The notes below the pieces were generated by a model. That model was not told where the DNA came from and did no database searches. It saw only the letters and a program-made list of their open reading frames with translations. Positions 48,481 through 57,621 of a DNA stretch of 64,000 nt are shown here, in pieces. Source of the stretch: an uncultured Gammaproteobacteria bacterium (GTDB lineage Bacteria; Pseudomonadota; Gammaproteobacteria; HK1). The translations under genes were made by a program, and so were the position numbers. The DNA lies in the NCBI GenBank assembly GCA_947258715.1, contig CAMYJH010000014.1:62001-126000 (forward strand), read 5' to 3'. Position 1 is the first letter of the stretch, and each line of letters opens with the position of its first letter.

Positions 48481-48930
48481 TCACCCACTCGGCGCTACCC
48501 TCAGGGTGAAGGTCACGGGCCCATCGTTGGTCAGTGTCACCGCCATGTGGGCGCCGAATCGCCCGCACTCGACTCGAGAATACTTCGACCGGGCGAATGT
48601 CAGCAGGCTGTTGAACAGGTGCTCTGCCTCATCCGGCGGCGCTGCGCGGCTCATGCTCGGCCGCGTGCCTTTGTTTGTTTCCGCCGGCAGGGTGAACTGA
48701 GGCACCAGCAGCAGCCCGCCGTCGATATCGCGCACGCTCAGATTCATCTTGCCGTCCAGGTCCGGGAACACCCGGTAGCCGAGCAAACGGTCCGCTAGGC
48801 GCGCTGCCTGGAACTCGCTGTCACCGCGCTCAACTCCCACCAATACCATCAGTCCGCTCCCGATGGCCGCGATGCGCTCATTGTCCACGACGACCTCGGC
48901 ATGGGTGACGCGCTGGAGCAGACCGATCAT
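48481..48930 (-). CDS. dtd: D-aminoacyl-tRNA deacylase
   Basis: Removes D-amino acids from mischarged tRNA. The 149 residues show the catalytic VPQFTLPAET segment and the cross-subunit NDGPVTF motif with the Gly-cisPro pair. VPQFTL instead of SQFTL occurs in other gammaproteobacteria and is not a defect. ATG 48930. It is 7 bp downstream of typA on the same strand and probably co-transcribed. Confidence 0.95.
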   Translation of the reverse strand: MIGLLQRVTHAEVVVDNERIAAIGSGLMVLVGVERGDSEFQAARLADRLLGYRVFPDLDGKMNLSVRDIDGGLLLVPQFTLPAETNKGTRPSMSRAAPPDEAEHLFNSLLTFARSKYSRVECGRFGAHMAVTLTNDGPVTFTLRVAPSG

Positions 48931-48937
48931 TTGTGGC

Positions 48938-50752
48938 TCAGCCTACCATTCGTGTGGCGCGCTTTCGCTCATGCTCCTTTAAAAGCTTCTTGCGCAGGCG
49001 AATGCTTCGCGGTGTGATCTCCACCAGCTCGTCGTCATCGATGAACTCGAGGGCCTGCTCCAGGGTGAATCGGATCGGCGGCACGAGCAGAACGTTCTCG
49101 TCTGAGCCCGCGGCCCGGATATTGGTGAGCTGTTTCGCCTTCATCGGGTTTACCACCAGATCGTTGTCCCGCGAATGGACCCCGACGATCATTCCTTCGT
49201 ATACCTCTTCCCCTGGGCCTACGAACATTCTCCCGCGTTCCTGCAGGTTGAACAGCGCATAGGCCAGGGCCTTACCGCCGGCGTTGGCGATGAGCACGCC
49301 GTTGACGCGCCGCCCGAACTGGCCTTCGCGCTTAGGACCGTAGTGAGAAAAGGTGTGATACATGAGCCCCGTGCCCGAGGTGGCGGTAAGAAAGTCGGTG
49401 CGAAATCCAATCAGGCCGCGGGCCGGAATAAGGTAGTCCAGACGCACCCGCCCCCTGCCGTCTGGCACCATGTTCTGGAGATCGCCGCGCCTTTGACCCA
49501 GGAGCTCCATGGATTCGCCCTGATACCTTTCATCCACGTCCACCGCCAGCTGTTCGTAGGGCTCCAGGATTTTGCCGTCGACCTGTCTGAGAATAACTTC
49601 CGGCCGCGAGATCGCGAGCTCGTAGCCTTCCCGCCGCATGTTTTCGATGAGTATGGAAAGATGCAGCTCTCCGCGGCCCGATACCAGGAAACGATCCGGG
49701 TCGTCGGTTTCCTCCACCTTCAAGGCCACGTTGTGGATCAGCTCGCGCATCAATCGTTCACGGATCTGCCGGCTGGTGAGAAATCTTCCGTCGCGCCCTG
49801 CGAAGGGTGAGGTGTTCACCTGGAACCCCATGCTCACGGTGGGCTCGTCCACGCTGAGCGCCGGCAGCGCTTCGACGGCGGCCGGGTCACAGAGCGTGTC
49901 AGAAATACGTAATTTCTCGATTCCCGTGACCGCGATAATGTCGCCGGCCTCGGCCCGCTCCACCGGGATGCGCTCCAGACCGCGGGACGAAAGCACCTGC
50001 AGTACGCGCCCGCTTCGGGTTTCTCCATCGGCGCCGATCAAGGTCACGGCCTTGTTGTTGGCAATGTTGCCCCGCTGGATGCGTCCGATGCCGATGGCGC
50101 CCACATAGCTCGAGTAATCCAGCGCGCTGATGCGCATCTGAAAGGACCCTTCGAGGGTCACCGCGGGCGGCGGCACGTGCTTGACGATGGTTTCGAGCAG
50201 TGGCCTCATGTCGCCGTCGCTGACATCAGGCTCCAAACCGGCGTAGCCCTTGAGCGCGGATGCGTAGACCACCGGGAAGTCGAGCTGGCGCTCGGTTGCG
50301 CCCAGACGATCGAACAGGTCGAAGGTTTTATCCAGCACCCATCCCGGGCGCGCGCCTTCCCGGTCGATTTTGTTAATGACCACGATGGGATTGAGCTTCT
50401 GGGCGAAGGCCTTCTGCGTTACGAAACGCGTCTGGGGCATGGGGCCGTCCACCGCGTCCACCAGCAGCAGCACCGAATCCACCATTGACAGCACCCGTTC
50501 CACCTCGCCGCCAAAATCCGCGTGCCCGGGAGTGTCGACGATGTTGATGCGGAAAGCCTGCCATTCGATGGCGGTGTTCTTGGAGAGGATAGTGATACCG
50601 CGCTCGCGCTCGAGATCGTTGGAATCCATGGCGCGCTCGATGTGCGCGCCGCGAGTCCCCAGCGTGCCCGTCTGTTGAAGCAGACGGTCCACCAGGGTGG
50701 TTTTGCCGTGGTCCACGTGGGCGATGATGGCGATGTTGCGCAGCGCGTTCAA
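48938..50752 (-). CDS. typA: Ribosome-associated GTPase BipA/TypA
   Basis: Translational GTPase linked to 50S assembly, stress and cold growth. The product starts [19 protein letters not shown] at TTG 50752 (604 residues, the family norm). Switch [14 protein letters not shown] and NKID are intact, and the BipA-specific C-terminal domain contains [16 protein letters not shown] longer ATG (50809) is in frame, but the region reads like promoter or leader sequence rather than protein. Confidence 0.96.
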   Translation of the reverse strand: MNALRNIAIIAHVDHGKTTLVDRLLQQTGTLGTRGAHIERAMDSNDLERERGITILSKNTAIEWQAFRINIVDTPGHADFGGEVERVLSMVDSVLLLVDAVDGPMPQTRFVTQKAFAQKLNPIVVINKIDREGARPGWVLDKTFDLFDRLGATERQLDFPVVYASALKGYAGLEPDVSDGDMRPLLETIVKHVPPPAVTLEGSFQMRISALDYSSYVGAIGIGRIQRGNIANNKAVTLIGADGETRSGRVLQVLSSRGLERIPVERAEAGDIIAVTGIEKLRISDTLCDPAAVEALPALSVDEPTVSMGFQVNTSPFAGRDGRFLTSRQIRERLMRELIHNVALKVEETDDPDRFLVSGRGELHLSILIENMRREGYELAISRPEVILRQVDGKILEPYEQLAVDVDERYQGESMELLGQRRGDLQNMVPDGRGRVRLDYLIPARGLIGFRTDFLTATSGTGLMYHTFSHYGPKREGQFGRRVNGVLIANAGGKALAYALFNLQERGRMFVGPGEEVYEGMIVGVHSRDNDLVVNPMKAKQLTNIRAAGSDENVLLVPPIRFTLEQALEFIDDDELVEITPRSIRLRKKLLKEHERKRATRMVG

Positions 50753-50817
50753 AATCGGTCGTCTTTGAAGTGAGGGCCGCGCAGTATACAGAAAGGCGAG
50801 ACAAGACATAGCATGGG

Positions 50818-51426
50818 CTACTGTCCGAAGGTTTTTCCGCCGCCCTCGAGATAAGCGATTTCCTCGGCTGTAGATTCTCGTCCTAGGACCCGATTGCGGT
50901 GCGGAAAGCGACCGAACCGTAGGATGAGGCCCCGGTGCTCCCTGGCGTGCTGCAGCGAGCGCTCAAAAAACTGCCGCTGCTCAGGCAGGCACGACCGCGT
51001 CAGATCTTCAAACATTGCCACCGCGCGGTCCTGAGGTCCGGGAGCTTCGGCGTGCTGCAAGGGCATATAGAAGAGCATGCGTTCCAGGGATCCGAGCGAC
51101 CGGTCCATCCCGGCGTCGATGCCCGTTTGGCTCAAGTTCAGCGCCTCCTGATCGAATGCATAAGCCGTTGCCGTGCCGCGGTGGATATTTCGCGAAAACT
51201 GATCAAAAAGAATGATCAACCCGAGGCGGCCACGCGGCGTCGCCTGCCAGATTTCAATGACGCCGGCCGCGCGGCGCGCGAGTAAGTCGCCAAAGCGCGA
51301 CGCTATCTCGGCGTCGAGTTCCGGATCGGCAGAGAACCAGACGCGACTCCGGCGCTCAAGCGCCTCAGCCGATTCGGCCGCGCCGTCAAGCCAGAAGTCG
51401 ATAATCGCTTCGTAGTCGTCGTTCAA
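50818..51426 (-). CDS. DUF924 family protein
   Basis: A 202-residue, all-helical (TPR-like) protein of the DUF924 family. ILFDQFSRNIHRGTATAYAFDQEAL is the family signature, and LMFYMPLQHAE-like and RFGRFPHRNRVLGR blocks follow. Function is not known; a heme- or small-molecule-binding role has been suggested for relatives but nothing here tests it. The start is TTG 51426. It lies upstream of typA on the same strand. Confidence 0.88.
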   Translation of the reverse strand: MNDDYEAIIDFWLDGAAESAEALERRSRVWFSADPELDAEIASRFGDLLARRAAGVIEIWQATPRGRLGLIILFDQFSRNIHRGTATAYAFDQEALNLSQTGIDAGMDRSLGSLERMLFYMPLQHAEAPGPQDRAVAMFEDLTRSCLPEQRQFFERSLQHAREHRGLILRFGRFPHRNRVLGRESTAEEIAYLEGGGKTFGQ

Positions 51427-51534
51427 GAGACATCTCGCTCGGATCGAACCGAGCCCGCCGGGTGTAGAGTTCGGAGGGCGATTGGCTTTCCTATAGTTTG
51501 GTTAGCATTCACTCTGGCGGAATCTGCAAATTCA

Positions 51535-52122
51535 ATGGACGAGTACGTCATCCGGGCGATGGCCAAATGGCCGGACATCCCCGCAGTCTATGGCTGGCTG
51601 GCGCTGGACCGTCGCGGCGACTGGCGCATTAAAGGAGAACGAATCGGGCACCGCAAGGCCATCGCCTTCGTCAACCGCAACTACGGGGCGGACGATTCCG
51701 GCCGCTGGTTTTTCCAGAATGGCCCTCAGCGGGTCTATGTTCGGCTCGAGTACACGCCCTGGGTATACCGGCTCAGCGCCATTGATGAACTTTATACTCA
51801 TACCGGGCAGGCGGTGGAAAACATCGAGGGCGTTTATCTCGACAACGACGGCAATCTGCTGCTGAACACGGCTAAGGGCGTCGGCCTTTTGGATGATCGA
51901 GACCTGGACGCACTGAGCGCGCATCTGGACCTGAATCAGGGCGGCGCGGATGCGGATCGGATTGAAGACGCGGTTACTCAGACACAATCGGGAAGGACAT
52001 CGGATCTTGTGATGATCTGGCGTGGCCGACCTATAGAAGTCAGACATGTAAAACGCGCGGCGGTTGCCTCCTTATTTGGATTCAACCCAAATCCGGAAAG
52101 CGAAGTAATACAAAGGCAATAA
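51535..52122 (+). CDS. Conserved proteobacterial protein of unknown function (DUF2946-like)
   Basis: A 195-residue soluble protein. The N-terminal 110 residues, with MAKWPDIPAVYGWLALDRRG, GRWFFQNGPQRVYVRLEYTPW and DNDGNLLLNTAKGVG, form a recognisable conserved proteobacterial domain of unknown function; I am not certain of its DUF number. The C-terminal part is variable. No signal peptide or membrane segment. It ends 10 bp before the converging LpxR gene, and no operon partner is visible. Confidence 0.75.
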   Translation: MDEYVIRAMAKWPDIPAVYGWLALDRRGDWRIKGERIGHRKAIAFVNRNYGADDSGRWFFQNGPQRVYVRLEYTPWVYRLSAIDELYTHTGQAVENIEGVYLDNDGNLLLNTAKGVGLLDDRDLDALSAHLDLNQGGADADRIEDAVTQTQSGRTSDLVMIWRGRPIEVRHVKRAAVASLFGFNPNPESEVIQRQ

Positions 52123-52132
52123 AACTTGGCGT

Positions 52133-53188
52133 CTAGAACGTATACGAAAGCGTAATCGAGCCGAACCTGTGCTTCGACGGCTGTCCGACGAATTCCCGGC
52201 TGCGGAAAACCTTGGCCAGAGAAAGCTTGATTCGCCCGTAAATGAGAGCGGCCCCTATGGCCACGTCGGCCACGAAGCGCTCCTTGTCGATGCTGTGACT
52301 ATCGGCGAACGTATTTCCGTCGAGAAAGATGTCCCTGGCGACTGCGCGCCCGTCGGCGAAGGCAAACACATGAAATCCAAAGCTCGTGTCCTTGGCGCGC
52401 CGGGGGTCGTGTTTCGTAACCGGATCGTTGGTGTCGCCTCCTGGTCTTATGGTCGAGGTGCCGAAATCCTGCGGCAGATTCCAGCCTCCACGCGCTTCGA
52501 AGCCGAGGTTGGCGTAGGTGTAAACATTGCCAAGCGCGGCGCCAGCGTGAGTGATGATGTCAAATCCGAGGCCGCGATCTGCGCTCCCCAGTTCATGGCG
52601 CCAATTACGCTCGTAGACGAGGTTCAGGCCAGGCTCATTTTCGAGCTGGTGCTGCCAACCTTTCGGCGTGCTGATGTCCCTGAGCTTGTGCACCAAAATT
52701 TGTGTTTGTCTTGCTAGCGACAGCTCGCCGACGACACCGAGCTGAATTTCCATGGTGTCCAGCTGGGTTTCCGTTTTGCTGTGGAAACCGAGACCGAGAT
52801 AAAGCCAGCCGGCGTAGGGGCGATCGTCTGTAATGAGATCCGTTCGCTCGATATCCTGAGGCGTGAAAATGCTTTGTCCCATCGAGATCACGATGTTGCG
52901 CTCCCGGTTGGGCTCGTTGATGAAAGGCAACGCTTCAACGTAGGGATAGATCCAGTGTGGAAGCTGTTTGTCGTCTCTAAAGCGGGTCAGGTCAGGGGAC
53001 ACCCACGAAAACTTCACCCCGCTGGTATAGTTCTGGTCAGTGTCGGCGAACAGATCGTTCTCGAAGTGAACGCTGAAGGTCCAGGTGTTGTCATACTTGT
53101 CCTGAGCCAACAATTGACCGGGGATCAGAAGCAGCGCTGCTAGAAAGCACGCCGCCACCCGAGCAGACAATTGTTGGATGCATCTCAT
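52133..53188 (-). CDS. Outer-membrane lipid A deacylase LpxR family
   Basis: LpxR of Salmonella removes the 3'-acyloxyacyl group of lipid A in the outer membrane. The 351-residue product has a signal peptide (about 1-29, ending LLAQ) and a 12-strand-barrel pattern ending in the aromatic terminus LSYTF. Family residues are visible: the N-D pair in FENDLF, the YTSG segment, and the H...E region in VHKLRDISTPKGWQHQLENEP. Next to a locus with other envelope genes, a role in remodelling lipid A is reasonable but inferred. Confidence 0.86.
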   Translation of the reverse strand: MRCIQQLSARVAACFLAALLLIPGQLLAQDKYDNTWTFSVHFENDLFADTDQNYTSGVKFSWVSPDLTRFRDDKQLPHWIYPYVEALPFINEPNRERNIVISMGQSIFTPQDIERTDLITDDRPYAGWLYLGLGFHSKTETQLDTMEIQLGVVGELSLARQTQILVHKLRDISTPKGWQHQLENEPGLNLVYERNWRHELGSADRGLGFDIITHAGAALGNVYTYANLGFEARGGWNLPQDFGTSTIRPGGDTNDPVTKHDPRRAKDTSFGFHVFAFADGRAVARDIFLDGNTFADSHSIDKERFVADVAIGAALIYGRIKLSLAKVFRSREFVGQPSKHRFGSITLSYTF

Positions 53189-53245
53189 GCTGTCTAAACG
53201 CCCGAAGCGATCTTAGGCTCCGGAAGCAAGAATCTAAACTCTCTG

Positions 53246-54076
53246 ATGTCGCCCCTCTACTACATCACTTCCGTAACCATCGCCCTGGTTCTGATATTCA
53301 GCGCCGACACGGTGTCGGATACCTACCGCGCCGCCTCTCAGTACGAGACCGCGTCGGAGCGCGTCGACACGAAACTCAAGCGTGCGCTCGAGTGGCTGAG
53401 CCTAGGCCTTTACCAGGGGGCAAGTAAGAAGGTCGAGAAAGTGCAAAGTCTGAACGAGATCGCTGCCTATCACCAGCGGCGAGCGGAGTGGAGCAGCTGG
53501 CTGCTGCTGGGGCTTTCGCTCGCGTTTCTGACTTTGAAGTCCAACCGGGCGAGTCGCTCCGGCGAAGCGCCGGTCAGAGGCATCGCGCTGCACCTTACCG
53601 GCGTGTCGGCGATATTTCTCATGGTCGGGGTTCTGGCCCCCATGCTCACCGTAGTGGCGCAAACGGAGCTAACGCTGCTTGGCGAGGTCGTCTTTCAGTA
53701 CGAGTCCAGAAGTATCATCGGCACTGCTCGCCACCTCGCCTCGGGAGGTAATCTGCTGGTTGCCCTGCTGTTGTTTATTTTCAGCGTCCTGATTCCGGTA
53801 GCCAAGCTGCTGCTTTCCTTCGTTGCGCTGGGCGGATTCGAGAAACGTTCTAAACAGTTGGCGCTGAAAAGCATTCGCTTCATCGGCAAGTGGTCGATGA
53901 CGGACGTCTTCGTGGTCGCCATTCTGCTCGCATTCTTGAGCACCGAATCCAAAACTTTCACCGACGCCAGTCTAGGCCCGGGGCTGTATTTCTTTGCCGG
54001 ATACGGCTTGCTTTCGGTGATTGGGGGGCAAGTACTGATTAAGGTGGAGAACGGAAACGACAAGAACACTAGGTAG
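53246..54076 (+). CDS. Paraquat-inducible protein A-like membrane protein
   Basis: A 276-residue inner-membrane protein with about four to five hydrophobic segments. It matches the PqiA domain in the C-terminal half (LVALLLFIFSVLIPVAKLLLSF and KWSMTDVFVVAILLAFLS). PqiA/B/C-type systems connect inner and outer membranes and can move lipids, but no MCE (PqiB) gene is adjacent. The N-terminal half is longer than the bare domain and has an extra helix plus a polar loop. It starts at ATG 53246, divergent from lpxR across 57 bp; its stop TAG lies inside a GTATGTAG-type repeat. Confidence 0.82.
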   Translation: MSPLYYITSVTIALVLIFSADTVSDTYRAASQYETASERVDTKLKRALEWLSLGLYQGASKKVEKVQSLNEIAAYHQRRAEWSSWLLLGLSLAFLTLKSNRASRSGEAPVRGIALHLTGVSAIFLMVGVLAPMLTVVAQTELTLLGEVVFQYESRSIIGTARHLASGGNLLVALLLFIFSVLIPVAKLLLSFVALGGFEKRSKQLALKSIRFIGKWSMTDVFVVAILLAFLSTESKTFTDASLGPGLYFFAGYGLLSVIGGQVLIKVENGNDKNTR

Positions 54077-54119
54077 TATGTAGGGCTTACGAGCATGTAG
54101 CGAGGACTCTCCCCACATA
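54076..54119. repeat. Heptamer-related repeat at the end of the PqiA-like gene
   Basis: GTATGTAGGG (54076-54085) starts at the last base of the stop codon, followed by GCATGTAG (54093-54100) and CCCCACATA (54111-54119). The same combination is found after purH (34715-34822). The sequence appears to mark the 3' side of a gene in both cases. Confidence 0.55.
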
Positions 54120-54134
54120 TTTTCCCGGACTGAA

Positions 54135-54812
54135 TCAATTCGAGGTCGTCAACGCCGAGAAGCGAACCGGGAGAATCTCTTCCATATTGAGCTGACCCAG
54201 CGCACTCTTGGTGACCACCATCAGCTGCTGGGCATCCTCGATGCCCGCCGGGACCACCATCCGCCCACCCGGCTTTAGCTGATTGAGTAACGAAGTCGGT
54301 ACCAGCTCCGGCGCGGCCGCCACCAGGATCTTGTCAAAGGGGGCATGCTCCACCCAGCCGACCGAGCCGTCCCCGGTTTTCAGCTCGATGTTCTCGTAGC
54401 CGAGATCCCTCAGGCGGCGCTGCGCGCCCCGGGCGAGTTCTTCGATCAGCTCGACGCTGAATACGTAACTTGAAAGGGTGGCAAGAACCGCCGCCTGATA
54501 GCCGAGTCCGGTGCCAACTTCGAGCACTCGGTCAGTGGACTCGAGCTCAAGCAAATCCGTCATCAGGGCGACGATGAATGGTTGAGAGATGGTTTTCTCG
54601 TAACCGATGGGTAACGGGGTATCGAGATAGGCAAACTGCCTCAGCTCTACGGGCACGAATTCGTGCCGGGGCACCTGCCCCATGATGGCCATGACGCCTT
54701 CGGTGAGCTCTGCGCGGCCCGTTCGTTCACCAACCAATCGGGCGTGCAAGGTGATTTGCTCGACCATTTGCCCCCTTAGGGCTTCGAACTGGTCCTGCTG
54801 GAGTGTGCTCAT
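54135..54812 (-). CDS. pcm: Protein-L-isoaspartate O-methyltransferase
   Basis: Repairs L-isoaspartyl residues using SAM. The product (225 residues from ATG 54812) holds SQPFIVALMTDLLEL and motif I VLEVGTGLGYQAAVLA, and ends PVRFSALTTSN. A GTG at 54833 is the only upstream alternative. It converges on the PqiA-like gene. Members of this family are usually next to surE/nlpD, which are not here. Confidence 0.92.
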   Translation of the reverse strand: MSTLQQDQFEALRGQMVEQITLHARLVGERTGRAELTEGVMAIMGQVPRHEFVPVELRQFAYLDTPLPIGYEKTISQPFIVALMTDLLELESTDRVLEVGTGLGYQAAVLATLSSYVFSVELIEELARGAQRRLRDLGYENIELKTGDGSVGWVEHAPFDKILVAAAPELVPTSLLNQLKPGGRMVVPAGIEDAQQLMVVTKSALGQLNMEEILPVRFSALTTSN

Positions 54813-54963
54813 GGTATCTTCGCTGGCATCCACCGCGTTTCTACCGAACCGTGCTTTTCGCGGCAGGATTTAGGATAACACCGGCCTCGAGGCGGTACAC
54901 CCGATGTTAGAGCATTCGCGACGCCCAAAAACACGAACTTAGATTCCCTTTTCCACGGTCCGA

Positions 54964-56247
54964 ATGTTAGCCACGATCCTGACGGTCCTCTCGCTGTTGC
55001 TGAGCTACGGGCTGTTGCTGCTCGGAAACGGGCTGTTTGCGACGCTGCTCGGGGTTCGCACCCAGATAGAGGGGTTCAGCGCTGCCAGCGTCGGCTTCAT
55101 TGTAACGGCGTATTTCACCGGTCTTCTCGTGGGCGCTTTTCAAGCGCCACGTGTCGTGGCCCGGGTCGGCCACATCCGCGCCTTTGCCGCCTTTGCGTCC
55201 ATTATGTCGGTTACGGCTTTGCTTCCGGTGCTCATCATTTACCCCGCGCTGTGGGCGATGACCAGAATGGCTTCCGGATTCTGCATGGCGGGTATGATCC
55301 TGGTCACCGAAAGCTGGCTCAACGAGCGCGCCACCAACGCCAACCGGGGACAGGTTTTGTCGCTTTACATGATTACCAACTACTTTGCCGCAGGGTGCGG
55401 CCAGCTGCTGCTACCAATCTCGGATCCATCCCGTTTCCACCTTTTCAGTCTTGCTTCGATCATATTCTCGCTCTCTTTAGTACCGGTGCTGCTGACCCGC
55501 GCCACGGCCCCCATCCCCCGGCCTCTGGAGCGGGTGCGCTTTAACGAGCTATGGCGCACGTCGCCTCTGGGATTCATGGGGGCGCTGTGTGCAGGCCTTG
55601 TGAACTCGGTTTTTCACGGTCTGGGCGCGGTATTCGCCCACGGTATCGGGTTGACCATTACCCAGACGTCTACCTTCATGGCCACGGCGATTTTCGGCGG
55701 TTTGGCGCTTCAGTGGCCCATTGGCCGGTTATCGGATCGCGTCGACCGGCGCTGGATCCTGGTCGGGGTGGCGGCGGTAACGGCGCTCGCCTGTGTAGGG
55801 GTAGTGGTGGCGGCGGGCAGGTACACGCCGGCGCTCTACGTTCTTGCCGCGCTCTACGGGGGGCTCTCGTTCACCGTCTATTCATTGAGCGCCGCGCACA
55901 CCAATGATTTTTCCGATCCCGCGCGCCGGGTGCAAACGGCAAGCGCTCTGCTCGTTGCCTACGGCCTCGGCGCCACCATGGGTCCGCTTATCGCCTCCAT
56001 CGCCATGGGCGGAATTGGCCCCAGAGGACTGTTCATGTACAGCGCCGCAGTCAATTTGTTTCTCGCCCTCTTCGGCATCTACCGGATGCGACGGCGGGCG
56101 AGCAAAGCGAGGGAAGAGCGTTCGGAAATGATCAATCTTCCCGGCGGGCAGTTCACTTCGGGCAAGCTCTACGCCAGCATGCGCGATCAGATGGATCGCG
56201 ATCTGGCTCAGATGACGGGAGCGGTGCGGCCGAAGGATTGGGAGTGA
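54964..56247 (+). CDS. Major facilitator superfamily transporter (YcaD type)
   Basis: A 427-residue carrier with about twelve hydrophobic segments. The N-terminal half has FGLLLGRVVARVGHIRAFAAF-like loops (here APRVVARVGHIRAFAAFASI) and the mid-molecule IGRLSDRVDRRWIL is the cytoplasmic MFS motif A repeat. GQVLSLYMITNYFAAGCGQLLLP is characteristic of the YcaD group. The substrate is unknown. The 3' end is followed by a heptamer repeat. Confidence 0.87.
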   Translation: MLATILTVLSLLLSYGLLLLGNGLFATLLGVRTQIEGFSAASVGFIVTAYFTGLLVGAFQAPRVVARVGHIRAFAAFASIMSVTALLPVLIIYPALWAMTRMASGFCMAGMILVTESWLNERATNANRGQVLSLYMITNYFAAGCGQLLLPISDPSRFHLFSLASIIFSLSLVPVLLTRATAPIPRPLERVRFNELWRTSPLGFMGALCAGLVNSVFHGLGAVFAHGIGLTITQTSTFMATAIFGGLALQWPIGRLSDRVDRRWILVGVAAVTALACVGVVVAAGRYTPALYVLAALYGGLSFTVYSLSAAHTNDFSDPARRVQTASALLVAYGLGATMGPLIASIAMGGIGPRGLFMYSAAVNLFLALFGIYRMRRRASKAREERSEMINLPGGQFTSGKLYASMRDQMDRDLAQMTGAVRPKDWE

Positions 56248-56254
56248 ATTACAG

Positions 56255-56282
56255 GTGATGCGTAATGCGTGATGGGCGACGC
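56255..56282. repeat. Heptamer repeat 7 bp after the MFS gene
   Basis: Units GTGATGC, GTAATGC, GTGATGG and GCGACGC read head to tail on the plus strand. The first three share the 7-bp unit of the large array at 36216-36310 (minus strand CGTGATG), with one or two changes each. Confidence 0.7.
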
Positions 56283-56402
56283 GATCCCGAACAAAGCCCG
56301 CGGTGGGAGCGGGCTTGCTCGCGATTCCTCAGATCAGGCGGAACGGACTCGCCATTATTCGCGCCCGGGTCAGCTGCATTTATCCAACATACGACATAAG
56401 TG

Positions 56403-57179
56403 TCATTCCTGCGCCGGTAAGTAATCTTCCGACCACCTCAGCATCACGTTGAAGCTGACGCTGATTCGGAGCTGCCTCGACAGGTTGGGATGTACGAAAT
56501 GGTTCACGAAGGCGGGCCAAAGCAGAATCATCCCGGGCACCGGCGTAATGGTATGCTCCGGCTCCACGTACGGGTCGCCCTTGATCGCGATCATGTTCAC
56601 TGAGCTTCTCGGGTCGTAGAAAGTGATGCGCCCCGGGCGCACGTCCCGGCGTGTTTCCAGACGCTCAAGGGTGGAAGGCACCTGAACGTAATAGGTTCCG
56701 CTCAAATAAGCGTGGGGGTGGTTGTGATAGTCGTGGTAGTCGCCAAAGCGGTTGATGTTGGCCCAGCCGTGAAGACTCCAGCGAATGTCGTAACGCATAT
56801 CGAGATGGCTAAGGAAGGTCTGATTTATCAGACCTTCCTTAGCTAAGCAGGGATGCGCCGCCGAATCCGATGACTGTAAGTCATTGGATTCGTGAGGCAA
56901 GTGGAAAAAAATTCCAGGGATGGGATTATTCAGAGTTTCCCTAAAATAATCTCTCACCGTGATATTGATGCATTCCCGCAACCAGGTCAGCGCGGGGTCC
57001 TTGGTGGCCAATAAGTTATCGCTACGATAGTCGTTGGTCAGGTTCTTGTGCTTCTGCTCGAGCTCCTGTATCAGACGGGAAAGCGCCCGGTTGGTGTTTT
57101 CGTGTCCTGGCACCACGCGCTCGAGGACCACGGTGGGCCAAAGCCGCTTGAACTCCGATCCTTGATTTACGGTGCTCAT
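56403..57179 (-). CDS. Putative 2-oxoglutarate/Fe(II) oxygenase (TIGR02466 type)
   Basis: A 258-residue jelly-roll protein. NRFGDYHDYHNHPHAYLSGTYYVQVP supplies candidate iron histidines, and LWPAFVNHFVHPNLSRQLRISVSFN the distal His and an Arg that could hold 2-oxoglutarate. It matches the putative 2OG-Fe(II) oxygenase family whose substrates are unknown. ATG 57179. It is divergent from the small lipoprotein gene. Confidence 0.83.
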   Translation of the reverse strand: MSTVNQGSEFKRLWPTVVLERVVPGHENTNRALSRLIQELEQKHKNLTNDYRSDNLLATKDPALTWLRECINITVRDYFRETLNNPIPGIFFHLPHESNDLQSSDSAAHPCLAKEGLINQTFLSHLDMRYDIRWSLHGWANINRFGDYHDYHNHPHAYLSGTYYVQVPSTLERLETRRDVRPGRITFYDPRSSVNMIAIKGDPYVEPEHTITPVPGMILLWPAFVNHFVHPNLSRQLRISVSFNVMLRWSEDYLPAQE

Positions 57180-57265
57180 GTGCCCAGCTTGCTGTGACAG
57201 AATCGCCGCGCTGGCGGCGCGGCACGAATGTTATTCTCTCAGCCTTGGGGTTTCGAGATAAGCCC

Positions 57266-57604
57266 ATGAATAGGTCGGCAGCCCTAATTCTCGTCGTGCT
57301 CCTTTCTGCCTGTGCAAGCACGGAGTTCAATCCTGCTCCAGGTGCGCCCAGCTATCCTGCGCACACTGGAGAGGTCAAAGTGCTGCAAAGCTTTCCGCAA
57401 CCGGGGAGCTACGACTCGGTAGGAATCGTCATCGCTTACGGCGTGGATCTCACGGACAAAAAAGACCTGATCGAAGCTCTGCAAACGGAGGCGGCCAAGC
57501 GCGGGGCGAATATCATCGTGCTCCAGGGCGACATTAAAGTACGCAGCCGCGGTACCAGTAGAGAAAAAGTGCTGGGCGCCTTTGCCTTGAGGCTCAAGCC
57601 TTGA
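57266..57604 (+). CDS. Small outer-envelope lipoprotein of unknown function
   Basis: A 112-residue lipoprotein precursor. The signal sequence MNRSAALILVVLLSAC has the lipobox LLSAC, with the lipidated cysteine at residue 16. The mature part (SYDSVGIVIAYGVDLTDKKDLIEALQTEAAKRGANIIVLQGD) resembles small domains of the YajI/DUF4156 kind with a Gly-Ala-Asn-hydrophobic pattern, but I cannot assign the family with confidence. I use ATG 57266; a longer frame would bury the signal sequence. It converges on the IalB-like gene with a 17-bp gap. Confidence 0.72.
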   Translation: MNRSAALILVVLLSACASTEFNPAPGAPSYPAHTGEVKVLQSFPQPGSYDSVGIVIAYGVDLTDKKDLIEALQTEAAKRGANIIVLQGDIKVRSRGTSREKVLGAFALRLKP

Positions 57605-57621
57605 GAAGCCGGTGTGCGGTC

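Noticed and set aside
48481..48930. Active-site change VPQFTL in dtd
   Set aside because: The same VPQFTL is found in intact enzymes of other gammaproteobacteria, so it is not a defect.
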